This document shows, piece by piece, positions 50,772 to 58,007 of a DNA stretch of 58,007 nt. A program made the translations under genes and the position numbers. The stretch lies in contig JADZFO010000020.1 in assembly GCA_020849855.1 (NCBI GenBank), positions 1 to 58,007 of the forward strand, given 5' to 3'. The notes below the pieces were generated by a model. That model made no database searches. It was not told the origin of the DNA and saw nothing but the letters and a program-made list of their open reading frames with translations. The stretch's first letter is position 1; every line of letters begins with the position of its first letter. The stretch comes from a bacterium. GTDB taxonomy: Bacteria; 4484-113; JAFGCY01.

Positions 50772-51881
50772 GTGCTGGTAGACGAGCTTCAGATTGAGTG
50801 CATCGGCGGCAAGGGCGGGAACGGCTCTGTCCACTTCGCGCGCCGCAAATACCAGCCCTTCGGCGGGCCCGACGGCGGCGACGGCGGCAACGGCGGCTCG
50901 GTGCTGCTGGTGGGCCATCGCGACACCGACACGCTGCAGGAGCTGCGGGCCCACAAGCGGCGCTATGGTCCTTTCCTCGCCGAGCCCGGCAAGCCCGGCG
51001 GCGAGAACCTGATGATCGGCGCGGTGGGCCGCGATAACGAGCTGCCGGTCCCCCTCGGCACCCTGGCCTTTGAGACCGACACCGGCCGGGAGATCGGCCA
51101 TGTCCGCGCCAGTGGTGAGCGCCTGCTGGCGGCGAAGGGCGGTCGCGGCGGACGCGGCAACCCCAAGTTCGCCACCGGCCAGCTCCGGGCCCCCAAGCAT
51201 GCCGAGGACGGGCGCCCGGGTGAAGAGCGCAACATCGACCTGCTCTACCGCATCTTCGCTGATACCACCCTGATGGAGCCGCTCTATGCCAGCCGCGGCG
51301 CGCTGCTGCCGGCAGTGGCCAAGCGCCACAGCGACAAGCTGGACTATGAGCTCTATCTGCGCCGGCCGCGCTGGCTGCGCATCGAGCATGAGTATCAGCT
51401 TTACGATGTCTCCTTCCTGCCGCTGCTCTGCAGCGGACTGCTCAGCGGCGAGGACGCCGAACTGGCTGAGCTGCAGGCCCTGATCCAGGCCGAGGAGGCG
51501 ATGGCCCGCGGCGAGTTCGACCCGGACTCCCAGGAAGCGCCGCAGCAGGATGGCGACGACCCGCACAGCGCCGCCGACCTGCTGGATGTGCCGCATCTGA
51601 CGCACCTCTTCTGGCCGGTGAACGCCGTCGTGAACCTGCTGCCGCTGGGCAGCCGGGCCGCCGAAGCCTGGGAGCTGCTGCATGCCCGCCTGCTGGATGT
51701 GCCGCTGCGGCGCCTGCGCCGCATGGTCGTGCTCAGCGAGCAGGAGCTTTTTGGTGCCTGGGGCCTGGAGACCGAGGAGGCCCAGGCTGAGATCCTCAGT
51801 CTCGGGCTTGGCAGCGGTGCCGGGCAGGCTGAAGCGCTGGCGCATTTCTACGCCGAGCTGACAGGCGGGGTGGTCGTCTGA
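50772..51881 (+). CDS. Obg-like protein with degenerate G domain (pseudo-GTPase)
   Basis: The N-terminal Obg fold is clear (residues 1-150: GGKGGNGSVHFARRKYQPFG, GPDGGDGGNGGSVLLVG, AAKGGRGGRGNPKFAT, GRPGEERNIDLLYRIFAD). From there the protein aligns with Obg without gaps for about 70 residues, but the GTP-binding motifs are gone: the P-loop G-x-x-N-A-G-K-S position reads EPLYASRG, the FTTL switch reads ELYL and DIPG reads DVSF. No NKxD was found. The last 170 residues are not recognisably Obg. In the standard rplU-rpmA-obg-nadD position, so it is the local obg, but it should not bind GTP. Ribosome-assembly GTPase activity would then have to come from elsewhere. Confidence 0.85.
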   Translation: MLVDELQIECIGGKGGNGSVHFARRKYQPFGGPDGGDGGNGGSVLLVGHRDTDTLQELRAHKRRYGPFLAEPGKPGGENLMIGAVGRDNELPVPLGTLAFETDTGREIGHVRASGERLLAAKGGRGGRGNPKFATGQLRAPKHAEDGRPGEERNIDLLYRIFADTTLMEPLYASRGALLPAVAKRHSDKLDYELYLRRPRWLRIEHEYQLYDVSFLPLLCSGLLSGEDAELAELQALIQAEEAMARGEFDPDSQEAPQQDGDDPHSAADLLDVPHLTHLFWPVNAVVNLLPLGSRAAEAWELLHARLLDVPLRRLRRMVVLSEQELFGAWGLETEEAQAEILSLGLGSGAGQAEALAHFYAELTGGVVV

Positions 51882-52492
51882 TGCCGGGCGGGCAGGAGCG
51901 CATCGGCATCCTGGGCGGCAGTTTCAACCCGCCGCATCTGGCGCACCTGCTGCTCGCTCAGGAGGCCTGGTACCGCTATGAGCTGACCCGGGTCACCTTC
52001 ATCCCCGCCGCCCGCAACCCCTTCAAGCCCGATGCGCCGGACCTCGCCACCGCCGAGCAGCGCCTGCGAATGGTGCGCCTGGCCACTGAGCCGGATGCGC
52101 GCTTCTGCGTCGATGCCGGCGAAGTGCGGGCCGGCGGAACGAGCTATACGGTCGACACCCTGCGCCGTCTGCGCAAGCTGCATCCTGAAGCCGAGCTCTA
52201 CCTGATCCTCGGCGCCGATGCCGCGCTGGGCCTGCCGGGCTGGAAGGAGATCGAGGCCTATCCGGGCCTGTGCAAGGTGGTGGTGGCCAACCGCCCCGGC
52301 AGCTCCGACCTGCAAGGCGGCTTCCCGCCGGAGCTGCTGGCCCTGGGCCTGTGGATGGAGTACATGCCCCTGCCGCCGCTCGAGCTCAGCGCCAGCGAGA
52401 TCCGCAGCCGCATCCGGATGGGCAAGCCCGTGCGCTACATGGTGCCGGACAGCGTGGCCGAGTTCATCCACGAGCACGGGCTGTATCGCTAG
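51881..52492 (+). CDS. nadD: Nicotinate-nucleotide adenylyltransferase
   Basis: Adenylates nicotinate mononucleotide in NAD synthesis. 203 residues with the nucleotidyltransferase motifs: GGSFNPPHLAHLLLAQEA (the (H/T)xGH-like site as HLAH), PAARNPFKP, GGTSYTVDTLRRLRKLHP, LILGADAALGLPGWK and the C-terminal LSASEIRSRIRMGKPVRYMV. The ATG shares one base with the obg-like stop (TGATG), so translation is coupled. obg-nadD linkage is common in bacteria. Confidence 0.96.
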   Translation: MPGGQERIGILGGSFNPPHLAHLLLAQEAWYRYELTRVTFIPAARNPFKPDAPDLATAEQRLRMVRLATEPDARFCVDAGEVRAGGTSYTVDTLRRLRKLHPEAELYLILGADAALGLPGWKEIEAYPGLCKVVVANRPGSSDLQGGFPPELLALGLWMEYMPLPPLELSASEIRSRIRMGKPVRYMVPDSVAEFIHEHGLYR

Positions 52493-52495
52493 GCG

Positions 52496-53134
52496 TTACT
52501 TCGGCGCTTCGCATTCAGCCAGCTCGAGGGCGAAACAGTGCCCGTCGATGGCGTGCGAGCTGGTGACGCGGTAGGCGCGGCCGGGCTTCTTCTCTGCGGC
52601 AAAGTACCAGCTCAGGTGCCACTGCCCGTCCGGCGAAGCCTGCATCGGCGTGAAAGGCTCGCCCAGCAGGGCGACCATTTCATCAGGGTCTAGGTCTGCG
52701 AGCTTCTGGCCCTTGAGGGTCAGGGCACTCAGCTCCGGCGGCGCGAGGTAGCACTTCAGCTCGAAGATGGCGCCGGCCGGCGGCACGTCCTTCTCATCCG
52801 GGGCCGGGACCTCCTCGCTGTAGACGCAGATCACCAGATCCTTGTTATCCGGCCGCTCCTCGTAGGGCTTGCGGTTCAGCAGGGCTTCCGGCGTGCTGAA
52901 CTCCAGCCTGGTCCGGACGTTGGCCGGGCCGGAAGCGGAGCGCGCGGCGCTCTGGTCGCTCAGCAGCGTAATGCCCAGCCCAAGATCCTCGCTGGCCAGC
53001 CATGCGCCGTCGGGCAGCGGCGGATTGCCGCAGGCCTGGCAGAGCCAGACAGCCAGAACAGCCATCGCTGCAGCAGCGCCCAGACTTCCCGGAATGCGGG
53101 GCGGGCTGTGCCTGCGGCTGGGCTGGCTTGGCAT
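52496..53134 (-). CDS. Lipoprotein of unknown function
   Basis: 212 residues from ATG 53134, 7 nt after a minus-strand TATCAT box at 53142-53147. A basic n-region and signal core (LGAAAAMAVLAVWLCQAC) end in a lipobox Cys. The mature part has TRLEFSTPEALLNRKPYEER, LVICVYSEEVPAPDEKDVPP and a C-terminal stretch with SALTLKGQKLADLDPDEMVALLGEPF, DGQWHLSWYFAA, which recalls small SmpA/BamE-like folds that judge a rate or threshold, but the match is not firm. Convergent with nadD, divergent from the export operon. Confidence 0.75.
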   Translation of the reverse strand: MPSQPSRRHSPPRIPGSLGAAAAMAVLAVWLCQACGNPPLPDGAWLASEDLGLGITLLSDQSAARSASGPANVRTRLEFSTPEALLNRKPYEERPDNKDLVICVYSEEVPAPDEKDVPPAGAIFELKCYLAPPELSALTLKGQKLADLDPDEMVALLGEPFTPMQASPDGQWHLSWYFAAEKKPGRAYRVTSSHAIDGHCFALELAECEAPK

Positions 53135-53211
53135 GCCCAGCATGATACTGCTGCGCCGCCCAATGTCCATCCCTTTGCCGGCGCGCGGCATGCCGGGCGC
53201 CCCGCAGATGC

Positions 53212-53217
53212 AATAAT
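53212..53217 (+). promoter_or_regulatory. -10 hexamer AATAAT, leaderless start of the export operon
   Basis: Ends 7 nt before ATG 53225. The oppositely oriented TATCAT of the lipoprotein gene lies 65 bp away, so the two promoters are back to back. Confidence 0.5.
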
Positions 53218-53224
53218 CCCGGCC

Positions 53225-54424
53225 ATGGCGGATAGCCCTGCTGCCCAGTCCAAACCACGCTTCCAGCCGCGTCTGCTCGTCGCCTTTCTGGTGCTGTGTC
53301 TTGCCGCCGCTTCCATCATCAAGTGGAAACTGGACAGCCGCGGCGACCCGGAGCACCTCGTTGTTTCCGGCACCGTCGAGGGCGAAGACGTGCTGGTCGG
53401 CTCGAAGATCGCCGGCCGTCTTGCCAGCCTGAAAGTAGGCGAGGGCGATCTGGTGCAGTCCGGGCAAGTGCTGGCGGAGTTCGACTCGCCCGAGCTGGAC
53501 ATGCAGCGCCAGGCTCTCGAAGCCCAGCTCGCCGGCGCCAAAGCCCAGGAGGAGAAGCTGCGCAATGGTCCGCGCGGTGTCGACCTGGCGCAGGCCTGGG
53601 CCGCCGTGCAGACCGCGCGGGCCCAGCTGGCCGAGCTGCAGGCCGGCAGCCGCGGTGAGGACATCGCCGCACTCAAGGCGCAGTGGGACAGCGCTGAAGC
53701 GCAGTTCCAGCTGGCCAGCGCCGACCTTGAGCGCAGCCGCCAGCTTTACGAGCAGGACGTGATTCCCCGGTCGCAGCTTGACAGCGCCCAGACCCGCCGC
53801 GACAGCGCCAGACTGGCGGCGGATGCCGCGAAGCAGCAGTATGAGAAGGCGCAGGCCGGCCCGCGGGAGACGCAGCTTGCCATCGCCAGGGCTCAGGTAG
53901 CCCAGGCCGAGGCGGCCTATGCCGTGCTTTCCGCCGGCTCGCGGCCCGAGGACATCGCCGCAGCGCAGGCCCAGGTGGCCTCGGCTAGTGCGCAGATCGG
54001 CGGAATCGACATTTCGCTGCAGGAGAGCGCGGTTACCGCCCCCGCCAGCGGTGTGATCCTGACGGTCAACCACCAGCCCGGCGACCTGCTTACCGCCGGT
54101 CAGCCGCTGTTCAGCCTGCTGCTCACTGACAGCTATTACATCCAGGTCTTCATCCCTGAGGACAAGCTGGCCTGGGTCCAGCCCGGCACCCGCGCCAGCT
54201 TCGAAGTGGACGCCTATCCCGGCGAGGACTTCGAGGGCGTGGTCAGCTACCTCTCCACCCAGGGCGAATTCACCCCGCGCAACCTGCAGACCAAGCAAAA
54301 GCGGGTAGAGCAGGTCTTCCGCTGCAAGGTCCGCATCAGCAATGTTGAGCAGAAGCTGCGGCCCGGGATGGTCTGCGACGTGATCTTCGACCATCCGGAC
54401 CTGAAGCAGGCCGGGGATGCCTAA
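53225..54424 (+). CDS. HlyD-type membrane fusion protein (YbhG-like)
   Basis: 399 residues: a single N-terminal membrane helix (LLVAFLVLCLAAASIIKW), a lipoyl half (VSGTVEGEDVLVGSKIAGRL, GDLVQSGQVLAEFDSPELDM), a long alpha-helical hairpin rich in Ala/Gln (about residues 105-260), the second lipoyl half (ESAVTAPASGVILTVNHQPG) and a beta-barrel (SYYIQVFIPEDKLAWVQPGT). It bridges the inner-membrane transporter and an outer-membrane channel. Overlaps the ATPase gene by 8 nt. Substrates of such YbhFSR-like pumps include drugs, dyes or lipids. Unknown here. Confidence 0.93.
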   Translation: MADSPAAQSKPRFQPRLLVAFLVLCLAAASIIKWKLDSRGDPEHLVVSGTVEGEDVLVGSKIAGRLASLKVGEGDLVQSGQVLAEFDSPELDMQRQALEAQLAGAKAQEEKLRNGPRGVDLAQAWAAVQTARAQLAELQAGSRGEDIAALKAQWDSAEAQFQLASADLERSRQLYEQDVIPRSQLDSAQTRRDSARLAADAAKQQYEKAQAGPRETQLAIARAQVAQAEAAYAVLSAGSRPEDIAAAQAQVASASAQIGGIDISLQESAVTAPASGVILTVNHQPGDLLTAGQPLFSLLLTDSYYIQVFIPEDKLAWVQPGTRASFEVDAYPGEDFEGVVSYLSTQGEFTPRNLQTKQKRVEQVFRCKVRISNVEQKLRPGMVCDVIFDHPDLKQAGDA

Positions 54425-55436
54425 GCCCGGCGCAGCAGCGCCTCCAGGCGCCCAGGGCACTGCGGCCCCGGGACAGCGCCCGGCCATCGTGGCCGATGGC
54501 CTGACCATGCGTTTTGGCGACTTCACTGCGGTCAGCGAGGTCAGCTTCCAGGTCCGCCCCGGCACCATCTATGGCTTTCTGGGCCCCAACGGCTCAGGTA
54601 AGAGCACTGTGATCCGCATGCTCTGCGGCCTGTTGACGCCCAGCGCCGGCCGCGGCGAGATCCTGGGTCTCGACAGCGTCAGGCAGAGTGAAGAAGTCAA
54701 ACGCCGCATTGGCTACATGAGCCAGAAGTTCAGCCTTTACCCGGATCTGACTGTCTTTGAGAACCTCAGCTTCTACGGCAAGGTTTACGAGGTTGGCAAG
54801 GCCATCCCGCGCCGCCGGGACGAGATCATCGAGCTGCTGGGCCTGCAGCCCTATGTGCACCGCCGCGCCGGCCAGCTTTCGGGCGGCTGGAAACAGCGCC
54901 TGGCCCTGGGCTGCGCGCTGCTGCATGAGCCGCAGGTGGTGTTCCTCGACGAGCCGACCGCCGGCATCGACCCTGTCGCCCGCCGCGACCTGTGGGACTT
55001 TCTGTTCATCCTTGCCGGCCGGGGCGTTACGCTCTTCGTCACCACGCACTACATGGACGAGGCCGAGCGCTGCGGCGAGCTGGCTTATATCTACCTCAGC
55101 AAGCTGCTGGTCCGCGGCCGTCCTGACGAGCTGCGCGAGCACAGCATCGTTACGCCGCCGGGATACCGCTGGCTGGAGGCCACAGTGGAGCGGCCGGCCG
55201 AGCTGCTGCCGCAGCTGCGCCAGCTGCCCGGCGTGGACAGCCTGACGATCTTTGGCAACACCGTGCACTTCAGGGCCGACGAGAGGGTCAGCGACGCCGA
55301 GATCCGCCGCGCCACCGGCCACGACGAGTTCCAGCACGGCGCGCCTACGCTTGAAGATGTTTTCGTCATGCTCACGCTGAACGCTGAGCGCGAGCGCGCG
55401 GCCCGTGGTCACGGCGACCACGGTTGGAGGTCCTGA
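54417..55436 (+). CDS. ABC transporter ATP-binding protein
   Basis: 339 residues with one nucleotide-binding domain: Walker A GFLGPNGSGKST, Q-loop RRIGYMSQKFSLYPDLTVFEN, signature LSGGWKQRLALGCALLHEP, Walker B VVFLDEPTAGIDP and the switch His in FVTTHYMDEAERC. The tail of about 90 residues is typical of DrrA/YbhF-like drug exporters, though YbhF itself has two such domains. The stop overlaps the permease start (TGATG). Confidence 0.96.
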   Translation: MPKPGAAAPPGAQGTAAPGQRPAIVADGLTMRFGDFTAVSEVSFQVRPGTIYGFLGPNGSGKSTVIRMLCGLLTPSAGRGEILGLDSVRQSEEVKRRIGYMSQKFSLYPDLTVFENLSFYGKVYEVGKAIPRRRDEIIELLGLQPYVHRRAGQLSGGWKQRLALGCALLHEPQVVFLDEPTAGIDPVARRDLWDFLFILAGRGVTLFVTTHYMDEAERCGELAYIYLSKLLVRGRPDELREHSIVTPPGYRWLEATVERPAELLPQLRQLPGVDSLTIFGNTVHFRADERVSDAEIRRATGHDEFQHGAPTLEDVFVMLTLNAERERAARGHGDHGWRS

Positions 55437-56551
55437 TGCTGCGCGGGCTGGGCGGGATTGTCTACAAGGAGCTGATCCAGGTCCTGCGCGACCCGGCGAC
55501 GATCGTCATCACCATCCTGCTGCCACTGGTGCAGTTGACGCTGTATGGCTATGCCATCGACACCGAGGTCAAGCACGTCAGCACAGTGGTCTTTGACTCC
55601 GACAAGTCCGCGTCCAGCCGCGACTTTGTTGAGCGCCTCGTCGCCACCGGCCTGTATGACGTGGTCGACTACACCCGCAGTGTCGATGAGATGTACGCTG
55701 AGATCGTCGCCAACCGCGCCAAGGTCGGCGTCAACATACCGGCGGGATATGAGCGCGACCTCAAGAGCGGCCGCCAGGCCAGCATCCAGGTGCTGATAGA
55801 CGGCTCCAACAACACCGTCGCCGGGCAGACACTGTCCGCGGTGCAGAACCTGGGTCTGACCATCAGCGCCGAGATGCTGGGGGTTAACGGCCAGGGCCGG
55901 CCCATCCCACTGGAGGTGCGCCCGCGCCTGCTCTTCAACCCCAGCCTGCGCTCGGCCAACTTCTTTGTCCCGGCCCTGGTGGGCATCCTGCTCTTCATCG
56001 TCACCATGCAGCTCACGGCGCTGGGCATCGTCCGCGAGAAGGAGATCGGCACCCTGGAGCAGCTGATGGTCACGCCGGTCAGCCGTACTGCCCTGATGCT
56101 GGGCAAGGTGCTGCCCAACATGGGCCTTGGCATGCTGCAGATGCTGACCGTACTCTTCTTTGCCCAGGTGATCTTTGACGTCCACATCGCCGGCAACTAT
56201 TTCCTGCTCATCGCCCTGGCCTTTGTCTTTGTTTTTTCCAGCCTCAGCCTGGGCCTGATCATCTCCACCATCGCCCGCACCCAGCAGCAGGCAATGATGA
56301 TGAGCTTCATGGCCATGCTGCCGACCATCATCCTCAGCGGCTTCATCTTCCCCCGCGAAGGAATGCCGCCGGTGATCTATGCGGTGTCCTGCATCCTGCC
56401 GGCGACCTACTTCATCGAGATGCTGCGCGGCATCGTGCTGCGCGGCGCGGGTATGGAGGCGCTGTGGGACGAGACACTGATCCTGGCCTTCATCGGCGTC
56501 TGTCTGGTGAGCATCGCCACCCTGCGTTTCAGGAAGACCGTCTCAGCCTAG
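55436..56551 (+). CDS. ABC-2 type permease (YbhS/YhhJ-like)
   Basis: 371 residues from ATG 55436 with GGAGG at 55426-55430. One N-terminal membrane helix (IVITILLPLVQLTLYGYAI), a large periplasmic domain, then five helices, including FVPALVGILLFIVTMQLTAL and the family motif REKEIGTLEQLMVTPVSRT, ending with the LPTIILSGFIFPREGMP loop and a last helix. Last gene of the three-gene export operon. No outer-membrane channel gene is nearby, so a TolC-like partner must be encoded elsewhere. Confidence 0.95.
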   Translation: MLRGLGGIVYKELIQVLRDPATIVITILLPLVQLTLYGYAIDTEVKHVSTVVFDSDKSASSRDFVERLVATGLYDVVDYTRSVDEMYAEIVANRAKVGVNIPAGYERDLKSGRQASIQVLIDGSNNTVAGQTLSAVQNLGLTISAEMLGVNGQGRPIPLEVRPRLLFNPSLRSANFFVPALVGILLFIVTMQLTALGIVREKEIGTLEQLMVTPVSRTALMLGKVLPNMGLGMLQMLTVLFFAQVIFDVHIAGNYFLLIALAFVFVFSSLSLGLIISTIARTQQQAMMMSFMAMLPTIILSGFIFPREGMPPVIYAVSCILPATYFIEMLRGIVLRGAGMEALWDETLILAFIGVCLVSIATLRFRKTVSA

Positions 56552-57046
56552 AAGCCGTCAGTTGCAATAAGTTGCATCTGTAGCTGATCCTGGAACCAGG
56601 GGCTTTAACTTTGAAGCTCCAAACTGAACGTAGAACATGCACTGCACCGAATGCTGGATTTAACCTTGCCGACCTGAAATTGACCGGAAACTGCGAATTG
56701 GATGTCTGCCGAGCCGAGGCATTTAACCTGAAAAACTGTAAACGCACCGGGAATGGCCAGTTTGCAAAGTGAAACTCTGTGTTTGCTGATGGGTGCATCA
56801 GAATTGTCAGCGATGATGTAGGAAAGCGGAACATGTGCATGTGTATCAAACTGAGCCTTCAAGAATGCGCAGGTGGCCGAGCGCGGCATTGGCATTTGTT
56901 ACCCTGCAACAAGGCTGATTATTGTGGGCTGGGGCTGGCATTATCAAAAGTGAGCCAGTTAGCTGAGTCCGGGAAGATGCAGGCTGACACCTTCGCAGAA
57001 GGCCGCGCATCCATGCGGCCCTGCTCATACACACATCAGTGCGCCA
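56552..57046. other. Intergenic region holding the inverted repeat set
   Basis: No credible gene. The left half holds repeat units, the right half (56800-57046) nothing recognised. A stretch near 56875 resembles the start of a Leu/Ser tRNA but cannot fold as one. Confidence 0.45.
56602..56770 (-). repeat. Degenerate ~36-bp repeat, second set, opposite orientation
   Basis: On the minus strand AGGTTAAATG (56729-56720), AGGTTAAATC (56666-56657, exactly 63 bp on) and AAGTTAAAGC (56611-56602). The first two are preceded by TTCCCGGTG and TTTCCGGTC, matching the upstream halves of the units at 49.63-49.80 kb. Confidence 0.55.
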
Positions 57047-57871
57047 CTACAAATAGCTCAGCTTCTTGATCTCGTTCAGCCCGATATCCCACACCGCCGC
57101 CAATGCCTTTGCGGCATCTTTGCGTGAGAAGCCGCTGGCCTCCAGACGCACCAGGGCCGCGCTGGCCGCTTCGGCCTCTGCCGAGCGCTCAGTTTGCGGG
57201 CGCGCCGCGACGGCCAGGCTGTACTCGCCGCGCTCGGGGATGCGCCCGCGCTCCTCGGCCCACTGCTCGGCCATGAACAGCGCGTACTGCTCATGCAGCT
57301 TGGTCATCTCGCGGCCGACGAGGATCAGGCGTTCTGGCTCAACAGCCGCACACAGCTCCTCCAGCAGGGCATGCGCGCGCAGCGGTGATTCGAAGAAGAA
57401 GCAGGGCAGGGGGCTGTCGCGCAGCTCGGCCACAAAGCGCGAACGCTCGCCGGGCTTGCGCGGGGCGAAGCCCTTGAAGACAAAGCTGTTGTCTACGAAT
57501 GGACAGGCGGACAGCAGGGTGCTCAGCGCGCTGGGCCCGGGGATCACCTGCGGCGCCATGCCGGCCTGCCAGGCGCTGCGGGTCAGGCGCCGCGCGGGGT
57601 CGGACACGCCGGGCATGCCGGCGTCCGAGACGAAGCCGATGCGCTGGCCGTCCAGCGCCGCCTGCACCGCGCTGTCCCAGTGCTCCTGGCCGTGGTCGTC
57701 TGACAGAGCGCGCAGCGGCAGCTTGACCCCGATAAGCTGCAGCAGCTTGGCGGTCATGCGCGTGTCCTCGCAGTACAAAAGGTCAAGACTGCGCAGGGTT
57801 TCGGTCACACGCGGGCTGACATCGCCAAGGTTGCCGATGGGGGTGCCGATGAGGTAGAGCGCGCCGGACAT
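57047..57871 (-). CDS. rsmI: 16S rRNA (cytidine1402-2'-O)-methyltransferase
   Basis: Methylates the ribose of C1402 in the decoding centre. 274 residues with the tetrapyrrole-methylase fold: N-terminal LYLIGTPIGNLGDVSPRVTE, LLYCEDTRMTAKLL, FVSDAGMPGVSDPARRL (the SAM site GMPG-x-SDP), VIPGPSALSTLLSA, FKGFAPRKPGER and RLILVGREMTKLHEQ. A C-terminal helical part (GFSRKDAAKALAAVWDIGLN) is the usual extension. TACAAT ends 7 nt upstream of the ATG. Confidence 0.97.
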   Translation of the reverse strand: MSGALYLIGTPIGNLGDVSPRVTETLRSLDLLYCEDTRMTAKLLQLIGVKLPLRALSDDHGQEHWDSAVQAALDGQRIGFVSDAGMPGVSDPARRLTRSAWQAGMAPQVIPGPSALSTLLSACPFVDNSFVFKGFAPRKPGERSRFVAELRDSPLPCFFFESPLRAHALLEELCAAVEPERLILVGREMTKLHEQYALFMAEQWAEERGRIPERGEYSLAVAARPQTERSAEAEAASAALVRLEASGFSRKDAAKALAAVWDIGLNEIKKLSYL

Positions 57872-57878
57872 GGTCGTT

Positions 57879-57884
57879 ATTGTA
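57879..57884 (-). promoter_or_regulatory. -10 hexamer TACAAT, leaderless start of rsmI
   Basis: On the minus strand TACAAT ends 7 nt before ATG 57871. The remaining bases to 58007 hold no recognisable gene, only a small CACAGA-ACT-CTGTG hairpin-like repeat near 57911. Confidence 0.55.
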
Positions 57885-58007
57885 GGTGTTGAGTTTCGGG
57901 AGGTTGTTCACACAGAACTCTGTGAGATGCTGAAGGTTACGAGCACAACGGCATCCGGAGGAATCCTGCGTGAACAACCAATGCAAGCATAGCAAGTTCA
58001 GTGTGCG

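Noticed and set aside
56866..56960. tRNA gene (GGTGGCCGAGCG resembles a Leu/Ser D-arm)
   Set aside because: No matching acceptor stem, anticodon arm or T-loop could be paired.

Overview
The window is a stretch of GC-rich chromosome from a diderm bacterium, probably of a poorly sampled lineage. Many products are exported lipoproteins (serpin, subtilase, beta-helix, PKD and dockerin proteins), and the core genes (rplU-rpmA-obg-nadD, rsmI, katG, hutU) are bacterial. No rRNA or tRNA gene was found and I do not assign a phylum. A window-wide trait is leaderless expression: at least 17 or 18 genes carry a TATACT/TAAAAT-like -10 hexamer that ends only 6-8 nt before the start codon, which is often GTG or TTG. 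I used this to choose several starts.

Layout. 0-5 kb: the end of an ISL3-type transposase, a family of 47-residue lipoproteins ending in PHNEG-x-GGD (three intact, a fourth frameshifted), a TfoX-like protein, a lipoprotein serpin, two Cys-rich exported miniproteins and urocanase. 5-15 kb: two tiny membrane proteins, a subtilase lipoprotein, a beta-helix lipoprotein, Ogt, a double CDGSH protein, a MarR regulator, a large PKD/dockerin lipoprotein, DoxX and WrbA. 15-23.6 kb: a fur-katG operon with a perfect operator, a dockerin protein, three related small membrane proteins, a phosphoesterase-like tetrahaem cytochrome and a RidA protein. 23.6-32.3 kb: six tandem paralogous helix-turn-helix regulators with helical-repeat C-termini, interrupted by a hairpin-rich gap. 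32.4-37.8 kb: two convergent giant lipoproteins.

37.9-42.2 kb: an intact acyl-CoA dehydrogenase gene and a 5'-truncated second copy flank an AT-richer island on the minus strand. The island holds a precursor-like peptide with a Thr-rich, Cys-terminated core, an APH-fold kinase and a HopA1-family protein. This is the minimal Ser/Thr dehydration machinery of class V lanthipeptides and thioamitides, and I regard it as a candidate undescribed RiPP system.

42.3-45 kb: a tandem hairpin array and two paralogous unknown proteins around a calcineurin-type phosphoesterase. 45.2-48.8 kb: displaced polymorphic-toxin tail cassettes with candidate immunity genes. 48.8-58 kb: an intergenic zone with a degenerate repeat, the ribosomal L21-L27 pair, an Obg homologue whose GTP-binding motifs are all lost, nadD, a lipoprotein, an HlyD/ABC-2 export operon, a second inverted set of the same repeat, and rsmI.
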